Assembly (NCBI GenBank): GCA_963931865.1
Contig: OZ007514.1
Span: forward strand, 9,643,222-9,707,221
DNA: 64,000 nucleotides
Direction of reading: 5' to 3'
DNA from: Axinella damicornis
Lineage: Eukaryota; Porifera; Demospongiae; Axinellida; Axinellidae
The notes beneath the pieces were generated by a model. That model was not told the origin of the DNA. It was given only the letters and a program-made list of their open reading frames with translations, and made no database searches. The translations under genes were made by a program, and so were the position numbers. Shown here piece by piece: positions 22,115 to 32,562 of the stretch (its first letter is position 1; each line of letters opens with the position of its first letter).

Positions 22115-23590
22115 ACTTTTATTAATATTAATTACTGCATCCACGTTGCAACGGAATTTGGCCCAGAGACACCAGACTGCTTTTCCCCTCCACACTTCCA
22201 GCCACACCCCTAAACAGGAAAAAGCGCCTGGTCTGCAAGACAATGGCCGATGAATGTTGTTCAAACACACCATGTACTCTGCAGGACGCGCAGTTGGCAT
22301 GAGCCGACACTCTTGCCACCTTTCAACATGCACTACCCTCCATGTATCACTCAGGCTTGCCCCAGTAAGAGAACATGGTACTTAAAGCAAGACATAGTAT
22401 TAAAGGACATAGTGAGACTCGGAGGGCTCACATCGGATATCAGGGTTCATATGTGCATGCAGTATGTCCAAATCCCACCTGTTGTTTCACAGTTGGAGTG
22501 CTCTTTCTGTTCCTCCTTCCCCTTGGCCTTGGGAGACCAGCTTTTGGTACATGCAGGCCCTAGGCTTCGAGGTCGACACGTCGACGGTCAACTCTCGCCA
22601 GAGCTAGCTCCGCTTTCCTGACCGCATACGTGACCTTTGAACCGGAAACAGAGCTGGGTTTGAATTTGTACTTAGGCGGGAAGTTGAGTTGGCCATAGAT
22701 AATATTATCTATGCGTTGGCGTATTCGTCTGCTTCATCTCCGTAGTGGTTGATAAAATCATGTTCCCTGGAAAGTTCAATCATAGAGAACATACTTCGAA
22801 GTACATAACGATTTTAAGCACAGGGCACGGGCACAGACCACGGTTCAGTCTCTGTGCTTCGAAACGATGCACATTCTGCCATACTAAAGTAAGCCTACCT
22901 TTCATTGTGGAGAAAATGCCAGTACTGTACTGAGTACATGTATTTCTGACATTAATACATATGTAGTACTGACACAAACAATGTATAAAGCAGAGAGCTA
23001 CGACCTGTACAACTGGTGTCTTGCCCTGAATCCACGTCAATGACAGGTTCGCTGCTACTGCCAGGCATTGGTCCGAGTCCATCATCAGGATACTTGTACT
23101 ACTTGCGCGCGTATGCATACGTGCATATGCACGAGCTCGAGGTCACATGCCAATTATTCCCGTATATCTTTTGATTATTCCCGCATTATTCCCCTATGCC
23201 TAAGCACACCAAAAATTATTCCGAGCATAATTTCCGCAGGCCTATATATTGCGCGACCAGCAAGTTGCAACTGGTTGTAACGTGCGGCTACCAGGAGTGC
23301 GGTTGCCCATCGTTGTATATCGAGGATTAAATGATAATAATATTATTATGGGCAATTACAACAGTAGCTGTAAAAACCACATGTATCTTAGTGACATAAG
23401 ACCTTTGCCTGATTAAATGTTCATGGTCAAAGTTCATAGTAACATTTACTTGCTGCAGAATATTGGGTCTCTCCTCCCAAAGTCTCTCTCTGAAAACCTT
23501 TCATCAAACATCCTGTCAAGCGCGAACCCTGCATAGTTTATATCAACAAACTTCACATGTTATGTACAAAACTACAAAATTTCTATACTT

Positions 23591-23818
23591 AAGGTAAGTC
23601 CGGGTAATATCGGTCACCAGGTATTTCCGGTCACTTAGGCAGATACGCGCAAAGGACGCAAGGTCTCGATTTTGCCGACAGATATGTTATAGCTGAGTGT
23701 TGCCTCTATCTGCACAGCACCATAGTTTTGGTTGAAAACGTAGCTTTTAGAATAGAGAAGCCCTTCTCTACTAAGTGACCGGAAATAAACCGTGACCGAA
23801 ATTACCCCGACTTACCTT
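23591..23818. mobile_element. MITE, 228 bp, AAGGTAAGTCCGGGTAAT ends
   Basis: Left arm AAGGTAAGTCCGGGTAATAT...GGTCACTTA and right arm its near complement ending TTACCCCGACTTACCTT, with arms of about 45 bases. No coding content. It is followed by two more TTACCTT-like units. Confidence 0.8.
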
Positions 23819-24284
23819 ACCTTACTTACCTTCACATCAAGTGGAATGTGATTATTCACCTCCATGCGCTTTGTGACACATTTTGCATGTCACTGTACAT
23901 GTAAAACAAGATTTAGTATGTAGCTGGAGAATGTGTGATGGTCTGCATTTTCCTACCTTCATGCAGGGTCTGGACTTCACAAAACCTCTGTTTGCTGGCA
24001 AAATACCGGAATGTACACAGAAGACAGAACCGGAACTTCTTCCATGCACTGTGAATACAGAATCAAAATTGTGCCTGTCAAAGTGATGTACACTACAGTG
24101 GAGTTCTGTATAATTTATAGCTAGCTAGCTACTAATACTAATCCTGATACCACATACCACACCTTGTAAGCTTGCAGTGTGGAACAACCACTGGAGAATT
24201 GAGTTATCCTTGTAGGGGCGGCCGGCGCCGTTCGCGTGCGCCTACGTGCGCATAATTTCAGATTACGTCATTTGGAGATGGCCA

Positions 24285-24501
24285 CGTCCACTGGTGCTGG
24301 GCTTTCCTCCTTGTGTTCTCTGCAGCCCTGGTCTCTGGGCAGATTAATTCACGAGCAGTCCTGAGGCTACGTGAACGTGAAGCCCTCTGCCTCCATGTTC
24401 TGGTGGGTGTATGGGTGCACTGAGACTAGTGTGCCCAGGGAGGACAGATTAGTCTCGTTCCCAATGTAAAGTCTGGCCTGCGAGACTAGATGTGGCTGCA
24501 G
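24285..24501 (+). CDS. SCPEP1-like gene, N-terminal exon region
   Basis: 24366-24451 encodes YVNVKPSASMFWWVYGCTET followed by SVPREDRL, and 24490-24501 encodes MWLQ before a GTAAGG donor. This matches the start of mature retinoid-inducible serine carboxypeptidase (WDYVTVR..YMFWWLYY...LPLVMWLQGG). Between the two parts lie 38 bases bounded by GT and AG that are a small palindromic repeat. Just upstream, 24300-24345 can be read as a hydrophobic signal-like run (WAFLLVFSAALVSGQ), but the nearest ATG (24288) is one frame off, so the true start is unresolved. Confidence 0.6.
24450..24488. mobile_element. 39-bp palindromic repeat acting as mini-intron
   Basis: Begins TAGTCTCGTTCCC and ends GCGAGACTA, a short relative of the MULE-type MITE ends. 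Its inner GT (24452) and its final AG (24489 with the next base) sit exactly where removal would join REDRL to MWLQ in frame. No 9-base duplication flanks it. Confidence 0.5.
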
Positions 24502-25239
24502 GTAAGGCAGAGAGATATATATGCGTGTGCAAAACCAGATTTCACCAGAGGATAGACATATTAGATGATAAAATTGCGACCTTAAAATTGCTGTGATCCC
24601 ATAAGCATAGATATTATACTTCGAAGTAAGAATCTATGTGATCAAAGCAAATAAATTCACCAGCCCTGGCTTTGAGGTTGTGTTGCAAGCCGTACCAGAT
24701 CCTTGTGTGGATATAATTTGTCTACAGTAATGTGCCGACCTGGAGTGAAACATTTCCTCACAGGCCAGCCAAGCTGTTCCTACCTCCAGTCATTAATCGT
24801 TTGCAGTACGATAAGAATTATTGATCAAAGCCTTTGAAAGGTAGTGTGAATAGTGCTATTGTAGGTAGCAGACATGTTAGAATGATGAAATTGCGAGCTT
24901 AAATTTTGCAAGAGTGCATAAGCATTGCAAAATGGTTCTGTTATGCACTCCTAGAATTGAGAAAGCAGCATTACAAATTTGCCAATGCCCGCTGTTCACA
25001 ACTTGTGGGATGCAAATTATGTAGCTATGATTGTCACGCCGTGAGGCAACAGGCCATATGGTTGACCCATTAGACACAGTAAGTAAAATGTGCTTGTACA
25101 AGGTGGGTATAGAAGGGGAATGGGGGAAGAGAGCTAGAGAGAGGGTGGAGAGGGGCATAGCACTTCTTTATAGCAACCACTTCTTTTATAAGAAACCACC
25201 TGTCGAGTGGCTAACGAGGTAACTGGAATAGCATGAATG

Positions 25240-25470
25240 CTAATATTAACCAGTACCCCGGGACCAACGGCTTTACATCCCCTCCGAAGGATGCGGTGTG
25301 AACTGTATCAGGTGAAAACACCTGAAAGAACACACCTACTCATTTTTAAAGGTAGAGCTGAGTCAACTCCTAGGAGAGAAAGAAAATCTCTCCTATGACA
25401 ATGGTGGGATTCGAACCTGCAACCTTCAGATTAGCAGTCGAATGCTTTAACCGCTAGGCCACCTGCCACC
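25240..25470 (-). mobile_element. tRNA-derived SINE (tRNA-Ser-like head)
   Basis: On the minus strand the head reads GGTGGCCTAGCGGTTAAAGC (A box), an anticodon-like CTGCTAA, and GGTTCGAATCC (B box). The acceptor and T stems do not pair properly, so it is not a working tRNA. It continues into a body containing GGATGTAAAGCCGTTGGTCC, a conserved-looking central block of invertebrate SINEs. Confidence 0.75.
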
Positions 25471-25501
25471 CCAATTATGGGAGGATAGAGGAGGATATCA
25501 G

Positions 25502-25524
25502 GTGTTGTTGTTGTTGTTGTTGTT
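25502..25524. repeat. (TTG)n microsatellite
   Basis: GTTGTTGTTG run of about seven units beside the SINE head, which may be the tail of a neighbouring element. Confidence 0.7.
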
Positions 25525-25567
25525 TTGTATTGCATCACAAGTGCTGATGATGACAAGCAATAGTCTT

Positions 25568-26178
25568 TTAACCCTTTAACCACCGAATTCTTCCCACCAA
25601 GACAACACATTTTCATGCATTCAGCGCACACCACTTTCGTAGGTACTCCTCTCCCACAGCATTCGCTCCTCAGCGGCCAAACTTGGTGGGGCCCGCACAC
25701 ATGGAGAGACCTCTCTGGCAATACCGTTAATGATATTCATGACCCCCCACAAGCCCAGCAATCGGAGGTCAAAGGTGGATGTCAGCCGGATTTTCGCCCA
25801 GCATTTCCCTAAACTTGGGCCAGATCTGACTGATGGCACACCTTACACCACCAATTTGCAGGTTTTCTTGAGGCCCTGAGTGGGGTCTATGAATATCATT
25901 AGAAGCAAAAATTCTCGGGTCAATGAATCTCATTAAAATTAAAAGACGCCCACGACAGCCCGAAGGGGGGGCTGCCGCCCCCCCCTTCGAAACCCCCCCG
26001 CTTGTACGTTTAGTGGGGGAGGCGCGCCGAAATCTGACCAAATTTTTGAGTTCGTGCCTTAAAGTCGTCCCTAGGCCCTCTGAAGACTTTTTGGTCTCTT
26101 TTTGGACTGGCGAGAAGCCCTACAAGTGCATAGGGTCTAAATGACGCATTTATGTGTCAATAGGGCTTAAAGGGTTAA
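25568..26178. mobile_element. piggyBac-like MITE, 611 bp with TTAA sites
   Basis: Left TTAACCCTTTAACC, right TTAAAGGGTTAA: terminal CCCTTTAA / TTAAAGGG flanked by TTAA on both sides, the piggyBac signature of terminus and target. No transposase inside; a 25-base palindromic GGGGGGGCTGCCGCCCCCCC-type stretch lies near 25965. It sits in the SCPEP1-like intron between 24501 and 26240. Confidence 0.75.
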
Positions 26179-26239
26179 AGAGGCTGTTGGGTACATGTTC
26201 CGGTAAGCAAACCACTGTTTCTCTCCTCCCCCTTCCTAG

Positions 26240-26298
26240 GGTGGTCCAGGTGGATAGGCCCAGAAGATGTTGACGGGAAACCCAGGAATACAACTCGG
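26240..26298 (+). CDS. SCPEP1-like exon: GGPGG / IGPEDVDG (lesion)
   Basis: Acceptor CCTTCCTAG, donor CGG|GTAAGC. The first bases read GGPGG, the oxyanion-hole glycine motif that should follow MWLQ; the rest reads IGPEDVDGKPRNTTR one frame away. In the family about ten residues (SS.G.GNFEE) separate the two, so roughly 31 bases are absent. Confidence 0.65.
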
Positions 26299-28873
26299 GT
26301 AAGCAATTCACTATCCATACACAGTATTACACACCCAGCTTATAATTCCCATACATTTGGGGTGCATGGTAGATGCTGGGTATTTTCCCCAGAACACTCA
26401 GTGGTACTGCAACTTGAAACGAAAAGAACCGTTTGTGTTGCAAGTGGGAGAGCTAGTGCAGGCAGTCTTGTAAACTGGATGGCTTACTGCCAGCAGTCAT
26501 CCTGGGATCCCATCCCAATGGTATTAGGTAATTGGCTTGAAGAGCATTATGATGGCTACAGCTGGTAGTTACACTAATGAGATCAGCTATCCGATATTGA
26601 CCCCAAAATATCGGTATTGGCTATTGGCAAAATGTATATCAGTAAAAAGGGGATGATGTAGTCTCATGCCCAGACGTCCATACCCACCGGCGGAGAACGT
26701 CTGGTGGTTTGAGTTACATTTCTTGTCACAGAGGCGTGTCCAGCGTAGGTGTAATTGAAGCGCTGATTTGCACTAAGAATGCAATTATCAGAAGATAAAC
26801 GCTCCTTTCTGTACTATTTGTCATTTATCCCTACCTTCAAGTAGTCAACGATGTCCCCTAACCCCCGAAACATCGGCTGCTAATAGAAGGGGTGGTGGAC
26901 TGCTCCGTTATTCTGATGTTCTTTGAAGTTGGAGATGGCTGAAAGGTTCTTGGAAGCTATGAAGGGGTGTCATCAACCAACAGCGAGGTAAGTCCTCGTT
27001 ACGAGCTGTTTAAACTGAGCTGTTTTTGACTCCTCGATCAATCGGTGACGTAACCCACAATAATAAGTAGCAAATGATGCGCACGCTCTTCGATTTCATT
27101 GCCCATCTCAAGTTCCAAGTGGGAAAGTTGTTAGTGACAAGAAATCTCACTCAAAACACCACACCTTCTCTGCAGGACACTCGTGAAGGGCTGGGCACGA
27201 CACTAGGGATGATGATGGCAGCAACTGTTATGCCCAGATCTTGGGTGCATAATGAGATTCATACCACTGAGAAACCTTGTGAAGCTAAGTTGGTTGCTAA
27301 AAGTACCTGACCACAAAGGCATATTAGAAGCCCAAAAGGCACAGTGCCCTTTGGTGGAGGCTAGTCTTGTGCCCAGACCCCACCCCTTGCTGGAAAGAGA
27401 CTTTTGCTCAGAAACCTCCCTTTACCAACCAATGATGCCATATGGCATCATGAGACTTTTCTTCACGATGTCACATGTCCTTGGGAGATAGGCTCTGCAT
27501 CAGCAGAACAGGCGGGGAAGAGGGAGGTGCACCCGAAGGGTGCAAACAGCATGGCCGCGTCTGGGCTCAGCTTTGAACAGCCCTTGGTTGGAGCCAGGTA
27601 GGCCATTTCTCGGGTTTTAAGCATAATTGGGCCTAGAAACAGTGGTCTCACTTTGCAGAGCCTCGAATTCCAATGTTCAAGGCTGATTTTTCTGCTAGAG
27701 CGAGTTACCATTGCCCGAACATCTTGATCCCGTACTCGTTAATGAGTGGGTGTGGTCAGAATCACGATTGTTTACAAGCTAAACTGACCTCCAGAATCTG
27801 TGGTTGGTAAAGAGTTAGGAAGTCACGCCTTTCAGGCAGGAATTTCAGACTGCCAATGAGATCATAATAGAATTCAATTTTCTCTTTGTCAATCGCGAGA
27901 AGTTGTAGAAATTCAATGCAATAACGTATTTTATTTCACACGTAGGCATTCCGGGTCTGTGACCGAGAATGGTTATTCCGTAGGTTTCCGACTGGGCGAA
28001 ACCAGTAGAGGTCTAGTGAGAACACTGGGATAGCAATATCATTTTTAAACTCACAATTACTACAACGTTTCCATGAAGGCGACACTCACCCTGCCCCTAC
28101 ACCATGTGCCGGCATCTAGGATCATTGTCAAATTATCATTATCTTAGGTTTCATGCATCCAGGGCCTCAATGAACTGCCTGTAGCATTCCTATCCTTCAT
28201 GGTCAGTACGATGTTGATGTTCGTTCTAGTTGCTGGCAGAGATAGAGGGCTGTGAGTGTACCTAATATGCGTACCTTGCTTACGACTACTTCTCTACAAG
28301 TGGATTTGTGAACAGTATCTGCTAATGGGCCAAGGGAACGAGTATGATTCCGGAGCCAACTTGCACATCTTAGGAGTCCAGTCTGCCAGATGATTGCTGT
28401 GTCATTTATACCCTAGCCATACTATCGGTCCCCATTCAGCTTTGAACTTGTCATTGAGGCACCATTGAAATCGGCTATACCATGTCACCAGTGTTTTGCT
28501 GTCTCATATGCGGCACAGATTTTATAGTTTCTTCTCTCAACATTGAATGTGCCAAACATCTGCTAGCTGTTTAGCACTATTCCCTATGAAGTGTTTTACC
28601 AGTGCACTACAAAATGAACAGCCTGGGAATGAGGCTAGGAATGGCATGGGTGGAGGGGAGGCTAGGAATGAGAACGACTTTGAATAGACCTGTAGGTATG
28701 TAGCACAAACCATGAATGACCACAAACCATGAATTGTACATGTAGGTGGCACAAACTGTGGACTATAATTATGTCAAGAGTTTAGATAGGGGCATGCATT
28801 GCCATGACAACCACTGCCAATGTGTTGTTTTCACTGATTGCATATTGACTTTGTGATGTTGTTATTTTCACAG

Positions 28874-29029
28874 GTGCAAGTAGCCAATGTGCTGTTTGTG
28901 GACAATCCAGTTGGTACTGGGTACAGTTACGTGACCGAAGATTCGGCATACACCACGGATGTTAGCCAGATTGCTGCAGACCTTATGACGCTCTTCTCTC
29001 AATTCTTGGAGGACCTGCCAGTGTTCAAA
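28874..29029 (+). CDS. SCPEP1-like exon: NVLFVDNPVGTGYSYV
   Basis: Acceptor TTTTCACAG, donor AAA|GTGAGC, exactly 52 codons in phase 0. FVDNPVGTG(F/Y)SY is a hallmark of S10 carboxypeptidases; the rest (QIAADLMTLFSQF...LPVFK) fits SCPEP1. Confidence 0.9.
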
Positions 29030-29343
29030 GTGAGCCTCGACAGGCACTGTGTGATTGGTAATTGCTGTGTTTGCAAAATGAGACCCTCCATAGTTACTGT
29101 ATTTGAACAAGCAAACCACAAACAGGAGTACTGTACATACAGCCTCAAAGCTGTGTGCAGACATGCCCTGTTCCTGAGTAACTTTACCTCAGTCTAGACT
29201 TCTGAAAACCTGGTTCAAAGCTTGAGTCTCGTTCCCAGTCTTCCATCATGGATTAGAGTCTGAGAACAATTCAACTATGAGGTACCTGTATCAACCCAGA
29301 TGCCTACCTGTGTAATTCTGTTGCTGGAGTTGCTGGGAAGCTC

Positions 29344-29742
29344 TAGCCTCGTTCCCAGTCCCACGCCCAGCTTTTTGTCGCTACTTAGTACGGTAAAGCG
29401 GGGAGGGCCTGGTACATTTCCTCACGTGAGTGACATCAAGGGTAGAAAGGGGTAGAAAGACCGGAAGTTTAACGTGGGCGTAGTGGGTCTCAGAACAGCA
29501 AGAAGAGCGAAGGTACCAGGTAACACACCACACGTATCTAGCTAGCGGGGGGCGACTGTCATACTCACCGAGCGTTGAACGTGTAGATGGCTGAATAACA
29601 CGCAAAACGTAGCGTCTTCGTTCTGAAAATTTTGCGGTTTTTCAATTACGTCATGCTCACGTGAGGAAATGTACCAGGCCCTCCCCGCTTTACCGTACTA
29701 AGCAGCGATGTAAAGCTGGGCGTGGGACTGGGTACGAGGCTA
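29344..29742. mobile_element. MULE-type MITE, 399 bp, exact 9-bp duplication
   Basis: Ends TAGCCTCGTTCCCAGTCC and GGACTGGGTACGAGGCTA with arms of about 100 bases including CACGTGAGGAAATGTACCAG. Flanks GGGAAGCTC at 29335-29343 and GGGAAGCTC at 29743-29751 are identical. It lies in an intron of the SCPEP1-like gene. Confidence 0.9.
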
Positions 29743-29762
29743 GGGAAGCTCAGGGTGCTACG

Positions 29763-29800
29763 TAGCCTCATTCCCAGACCGTGTTCTGGGAATGAGGCTA
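29763..29800. mobile_element. 38-bp solo palindrome of MULE-type ends
   Basis: TAGCCTCATTCCCAGACC joined through GTGT to its complement TTCTGGGAATGAGGCTA. This is the smallest complete copy in the window, 20 bases from the previous element. Flanking duplication is not clear. Confidence 0.7.
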
Positions 29801-29880
29801 AGCGCTGCACTTCACTGACAAGGCCCAAACAGCAACTGGTGTATATGGGGATTTTGTGTTGTTCTCTGTTTTCATTGCAG

Positions 29881-29955
29881 TCAATTCCATTCTACATTTT
29901 CTGTGAGTCCTATGGTGGAAAAATGGCAGCGGCCTTTGCGCTCTCCCTCCAGAAG
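29881..29955 (+). CDS. SCPEP1-like exon with nucleophile motif CESYGGK
   Basis: Acceptor TTCATTGCAG, donor AAG|GTTTGT, 25 codons in phase 0. SIPFYIFCESYGGKMAAAF holds the catalytic Ser in E-S-Y-G-G. The end (SLQK) is a few residues shorter than mammalian SCPEP1 before the next exon, so the donor may lie further right. Confidence 0.9.
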
Positions 29956-30113
29956 GTTTGTCTCAGGATCAAAGTTGAACAAAATATTATACAAGTGGTA
30001 GAAGTACGGAAGGGGGTGGGGGAGTTGACTAGCTCACAAAGATAATGGTCATTGTACATGTAGTTGGGGCTAGCTTGTCTTGAAGTTTGTTCAGTGTGAC
30101 TTCGGCATTGAAG

Positions 30114-30162
30114 TGTGACTTCAGAGGCGTGGCATTGGGAGACTCCTGGATATCACCTATTG
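30114..30162 (+). CDS. SCPEP1-like exon: CDFRGVALGDSWISPI
   Basis: Phase 0 after AAG, ends P-I-G|GTTAG in phase 1. GVALGDSWISP is a conserved block of this family. The acceptor (GGCATTGAAG) has a weak pyrimidine tract, so the left edge is less sure than the right. Confidence 0.75.
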
Positions 30163-30231
30163 GTTAGTAGAACTGCACCATTTTGGTCTTGATCTCAGTC
30201 CTTCCCTCTCCAGTAACAACTAGATACACGA

Positions 30232-30336
30232 TAGCCTCGTTCCCAGGCATTCTCCCCCCGAGCGTTTGTCACTTGCAGTATGCGTTAGTACTGCAAGCGA
30301 CAAACGCTGGGGTGAGAAGGCCTGGGAACGAGGCTA
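30232..30336. mobile_element. MULE-type MITE, 105 bp palindrome
   Basis: TAGCCTCGTTCCCAGGC... and ...GCCTGGGAACGAGGCTA with arms continuing through AGCGTTTGTC / GACAAACGCT. Flanks GATACACGA (30223-30231) and GATAGACGA (30337-30345) differ at one base. Confidence 0.85.
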
Positions 30337-30830
30337 GATAGACGACTGTTGTGCTTTACCGTGTTCATAGAAGGCCTGGTTTCCACTGTTTATGCATGGC
30401 TAATTTTTACCTGGCCGGATGGGAGACGTTAAGGCCAGGTTCTCTCCAGGGTACCATAGGAGGTAGGACAAGCTCTGTGTATCACATGACTGGTTAGGTA
30501 AATGATTGCATTCCTGAGCCAAATAAGCACATAACTGTGTTTCTCTGCTCCCTTGATGAATTACATCAGGTCTGGATCTGCTTCTAGATGAGCTTGCAAA
30601 CTTCCTTGGGCCAACTCTTGATATTTTGTGCACATGATTATGCCCCACCTCGTCTGGGTCAACAGTGCATGATGACATTATCTGATGTCATCATCCACTC
30701 TAGACACCACGAGACAGTTTTTGTTATTCTCAGTTCAAGATTAGACACAGTATCTAATGTATCATGTCACTGCTGTGAAACTATGAGGAAGGTTGGGTTA
30801 TGATTCTGAATCCTTCTGTTTCTGCTTTAG

Positions 30831-30868
30831 ATTCCGTGAAGACTTGGGGACCGTATCTTTGCAGCACA
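30831..30868 (+). CDS. SCPEP1-like exon: (D)SVKTWGPYLCST
   Basis: Acceptor CTGCTTTAG, donor ACA|GTAAGT. Two bases complete the Asp codon begun by the 30114 exon (phase 1 into 2), giving SP(I)DSVKTWGPYL, as in SCPEP1 (SPVDSVLSWGPYL). Confidence 0.85.
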
Positions 30869-31367
30869 GTAAGTGATGCATGTCCCACATTGTGTGTGTG
30901 TTGTGGCAGGACCAGATTACACCCTGGCTATGCCACTGTTATGCACACAATACCACCTCAGTACTGGTGTGGCTATAAAGTAGGATGATGAGCTGGTGTA
31001 GTAGCCCTGGGCTGGGGACATGCCCCAGTTTAGGTACTCTGAGAGTGCTTCTGGTGGGGTCTGTGAGTCTTAGACTGATTCCAGCTATTACAGACACTTT
31101 CGCTATCTCTAGAAGTAGATGGAAGTTCTAGATGAAGTACTACTACTGGCGCCAAAAGAGCACAGCAACGATGCCTGACTCTGTTAGCTTTGGATGGCTA
31201 GTGACTCATAGTCATTCTAGTAAGTAGTCAGGCTCAAGAGAAAGCATTCGAAGGTAGTTGGTGTGGCCCTTGCTCCTCCCAGCCATCCCTTGGCTGTGCC
31301 TCTCAACAGTCTCCAAAAAGAATGGTTTACCTGTGCCAACATTTTTATGACTGGAGCTTATGAGGAC

Positions 31368-31448
31368 TAGCCTCGTTCCCAAGCCCCGACCAGCTTTCGT
31401 CGCTACTGCAAGTGACGGGAAGCTGGGTGGGGCCTGTGAACGAGGCTA
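31368..31448. mobile_element. MULE-type MITE, 81 bp
   Basis: Ends TAGCCTCGTTCCCAAGCC and GGCCTGTGAACGAGGCTA, inner arms CAGCTTTCGTCGCTACTGCA / GGGAAGCTGGG. The flanking duplication is imperfect. Confidence 0.75.
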
Positions 31449-31489
31449 TGGGACTCTATTAGAGTTCATTTGGAATAGACAACACACAC

Positions 31490-31530
31490 ACACATTGCAC
31501 ACACATTACACACACACACACACACAGTGT
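31490..31530. repeat. (CA)n microsatellite
   Basis: Interrupted CA repeat just upstream of the 31551 exon of the SCPEP1-like gene. Confidence 0.8.
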
Positions 31531-31550
31531 GTGACTGTGAACTGTTCCAG

Positions 31551-31597
31551 ATTGATCTAGATGCCACCCCAAATGTAATGAACGACCCACTTCACTG
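31551..31597 (+). CDS. SCPEP1-like exon: IDLDATPNVMNDPLHW
   Basis: Acceptor CTGTTCCAG, 15 codons plus 2 bases; the next exon supplies the last base, giving LHW-SGREGVYQREDFMKDV. It corresponds to the region ending ...LMN(G)P...SWGGQ in mammals. Its GT donor is made by the last G before a MULE-type MITE and that element's first T. Confidence 0.6.
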
Positions 31598-31598
31598 G

Positions 31599-31701
31599 TA
31601 GCACTGTTCCCAGGCCTCAACCCAGATCTTGTCTTGCAGCTGTGCAATCTTTGTCCACTGCTGCAAAATACAATCTGGGTGGAGGCCTGGGAACCAGGCT
31701 A
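31599..31701. mobile_element. MULE-type MITE at a splice donor, 103 bp
   Basis: Starts TAGCACTGTTCCCAGGCC, ends GGCCTGGGAACCAGGCTA; inner CAGATCTTGT / ACAATCTGGG arms. The left edge coincides with the end of the 31551 exon, so the first T of the element is the T of the donor GT. Confidence 0.7.
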
Positions 31702-31737
31702 CTCATGTGTACATTCCTCCCGTCAACATGCATACCC

Positions 31738-31744
31738 CCCCCCC

Positions 31745-31775
<31 letters not shown>

Positions 31776-31934
31776 ACACTCACCCCCTCCCCCACACACA
31801 CACTCACCCCCCTCCCCACACACACATCCCATACACACACTCACCCCATACACACTCACCCCCGCACACACACTCACCTCAGTGACACACACACACACAC
31901 TCACCTCAGTGACACACACACACACACACACACA
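31738..31934. repeat. Poly-C plus (CA)n microsatellite
   Basis: Pure C run of about 23 followed by interrupted CACACA/CTCACCCC repeats to 31934, all within one intron of the SCPEP1-like gene. Confidence 0.9.
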
Positions 31935-31981
31935 TGGTTACTATGATCTGTGCATTCTCAATAATTTATCCATCCTTGCAG

Positions 31982-32040
31982 GTCAGGTAGGGAGGGTGTG
32001 TACCAACGAGAGGACTTCATGAAAGATGTGACATCCACCG
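31982..32040 (+). CDS. SCPEP1-like exon: SGREGVYQREDFMKDVTST
   Basis: Acceptor CATCCTTGCAG, donor ACCG|GTGATC, 1 base + 19 codons + 1 base. VYQREDFMKDV aligns with VF...EDFMKPV of the family. Phases match the exons on both sides. Confidence 0.75.
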
Positions 32041-32071
32041 GTGATCCTCGGTGATTGGTCAGGTGTATCTC

Positions 32072-32145
32072 TAGCCTCGTTCCCAGGCCGCGTGGGAGGA
32101 GAGAAGACGTCTTCTCTCCTCCCACACGGCCTGGGAGCGAGGCTA
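32072..32145. mobile_element. MULE-type MITE, 74-bp near-perfect palindrome
   Basis: TAGCCTCGTTCCCAGGCCG...GAAGACGTCTTC...CGGCCTGGGAGCGAGGCTA with essentially no loop. Flanks GTGTATCTC (32063-32071) and GTGTATCTC (32146-32154) are identical. Confidence 0.9.
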
Positions 32146-32427
32146 GTGTATCTCATGTACAGTAACCTAGCAACACGAGCTTATATTCGTACCTGGTGTA
32201 TTCAAACCAATCCCAAGTACGTAATATAGCCTTGTTCCAGTTACTTGATACATACGGTGGGGACAGCGGTGGCACCCAGCTTTGTTTGTGTAGTGTATGA
32301 ACAGTGCAGCCTAGGAATGAATGGGGTTACTGGCATGGTGAGGTTCAATGAGGCTCAGTGTGGTATGATGCAACACACACGTGTGGGTGGTAGAGTATGA
32401 AGCATGATGTGTGCTCTTCCCTCACAG

Positions 32428-32501
32428 TGGATGAGCTGCTACAATGGGAGTGAACGTGACCGTCTACAGTGGCCAGCTTGACCTGATTGTGGACACCGTC
32501 A
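32428..32501 (+). CDS. SCPEP1-like exon with Asp motif, one base short
   Basis: Acceptor TTCCCTCACAG. Starts VDELLQW and then, after one missing base in a GGG run (32446-32448), GVNVTVYSGQLDLIVDTV. The catalytic Asp is in GQLDLIVD. With a GGGG run the exon would have the length its two splice phases demand (75 instead of 74). As printed it meets a TGA two codons later. Confidence 0.8.
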
Positions 32502-32548
32502 GTAACTAAACAGTGTAGGCATTACTCCTTGTCCACATGCCATTCCAG

Positions 32549-32562
32549 GGAAGAAGACCTGG
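32549..32562 (+). CDS. Possible 14-bp mini-exon (KKTW)
   Basis: CCATTCCAG, then GG AAG AAG ACC TGG, then GTATAG. Phase 2 in and 0 out fit the neighbouring exons and would read DTV-RKKTW-VHWPGL, close to the family's DTMG.E.WV..L.WP. The same bases resemble a decayed MULE-type MITE end (CCTGGGTATAGGGCTAG), so this may be coincidence. Confidence 0.3.

Noticed and set aside
25396..25470. tRNA-Ser gene on the minus strand
   Set aside because: A and B boxes are good but the acceptor and T stems do not pair, and the head continues into a SINE body.
31617..32022. Pro/His/Thr and Cys/Val-rich open frames
   Set aside because: They are readings of the poly-C and CA microsatellite on either strand.
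31982..32022. Frameshift in the SCPEP1-like exon (GQVGRVCTNERTS reading)
   Set aside because: Using the acceptor one base later in the codon gives SGREGVYQREDFMK in phase with both neighbours, so no lesion is needed here.
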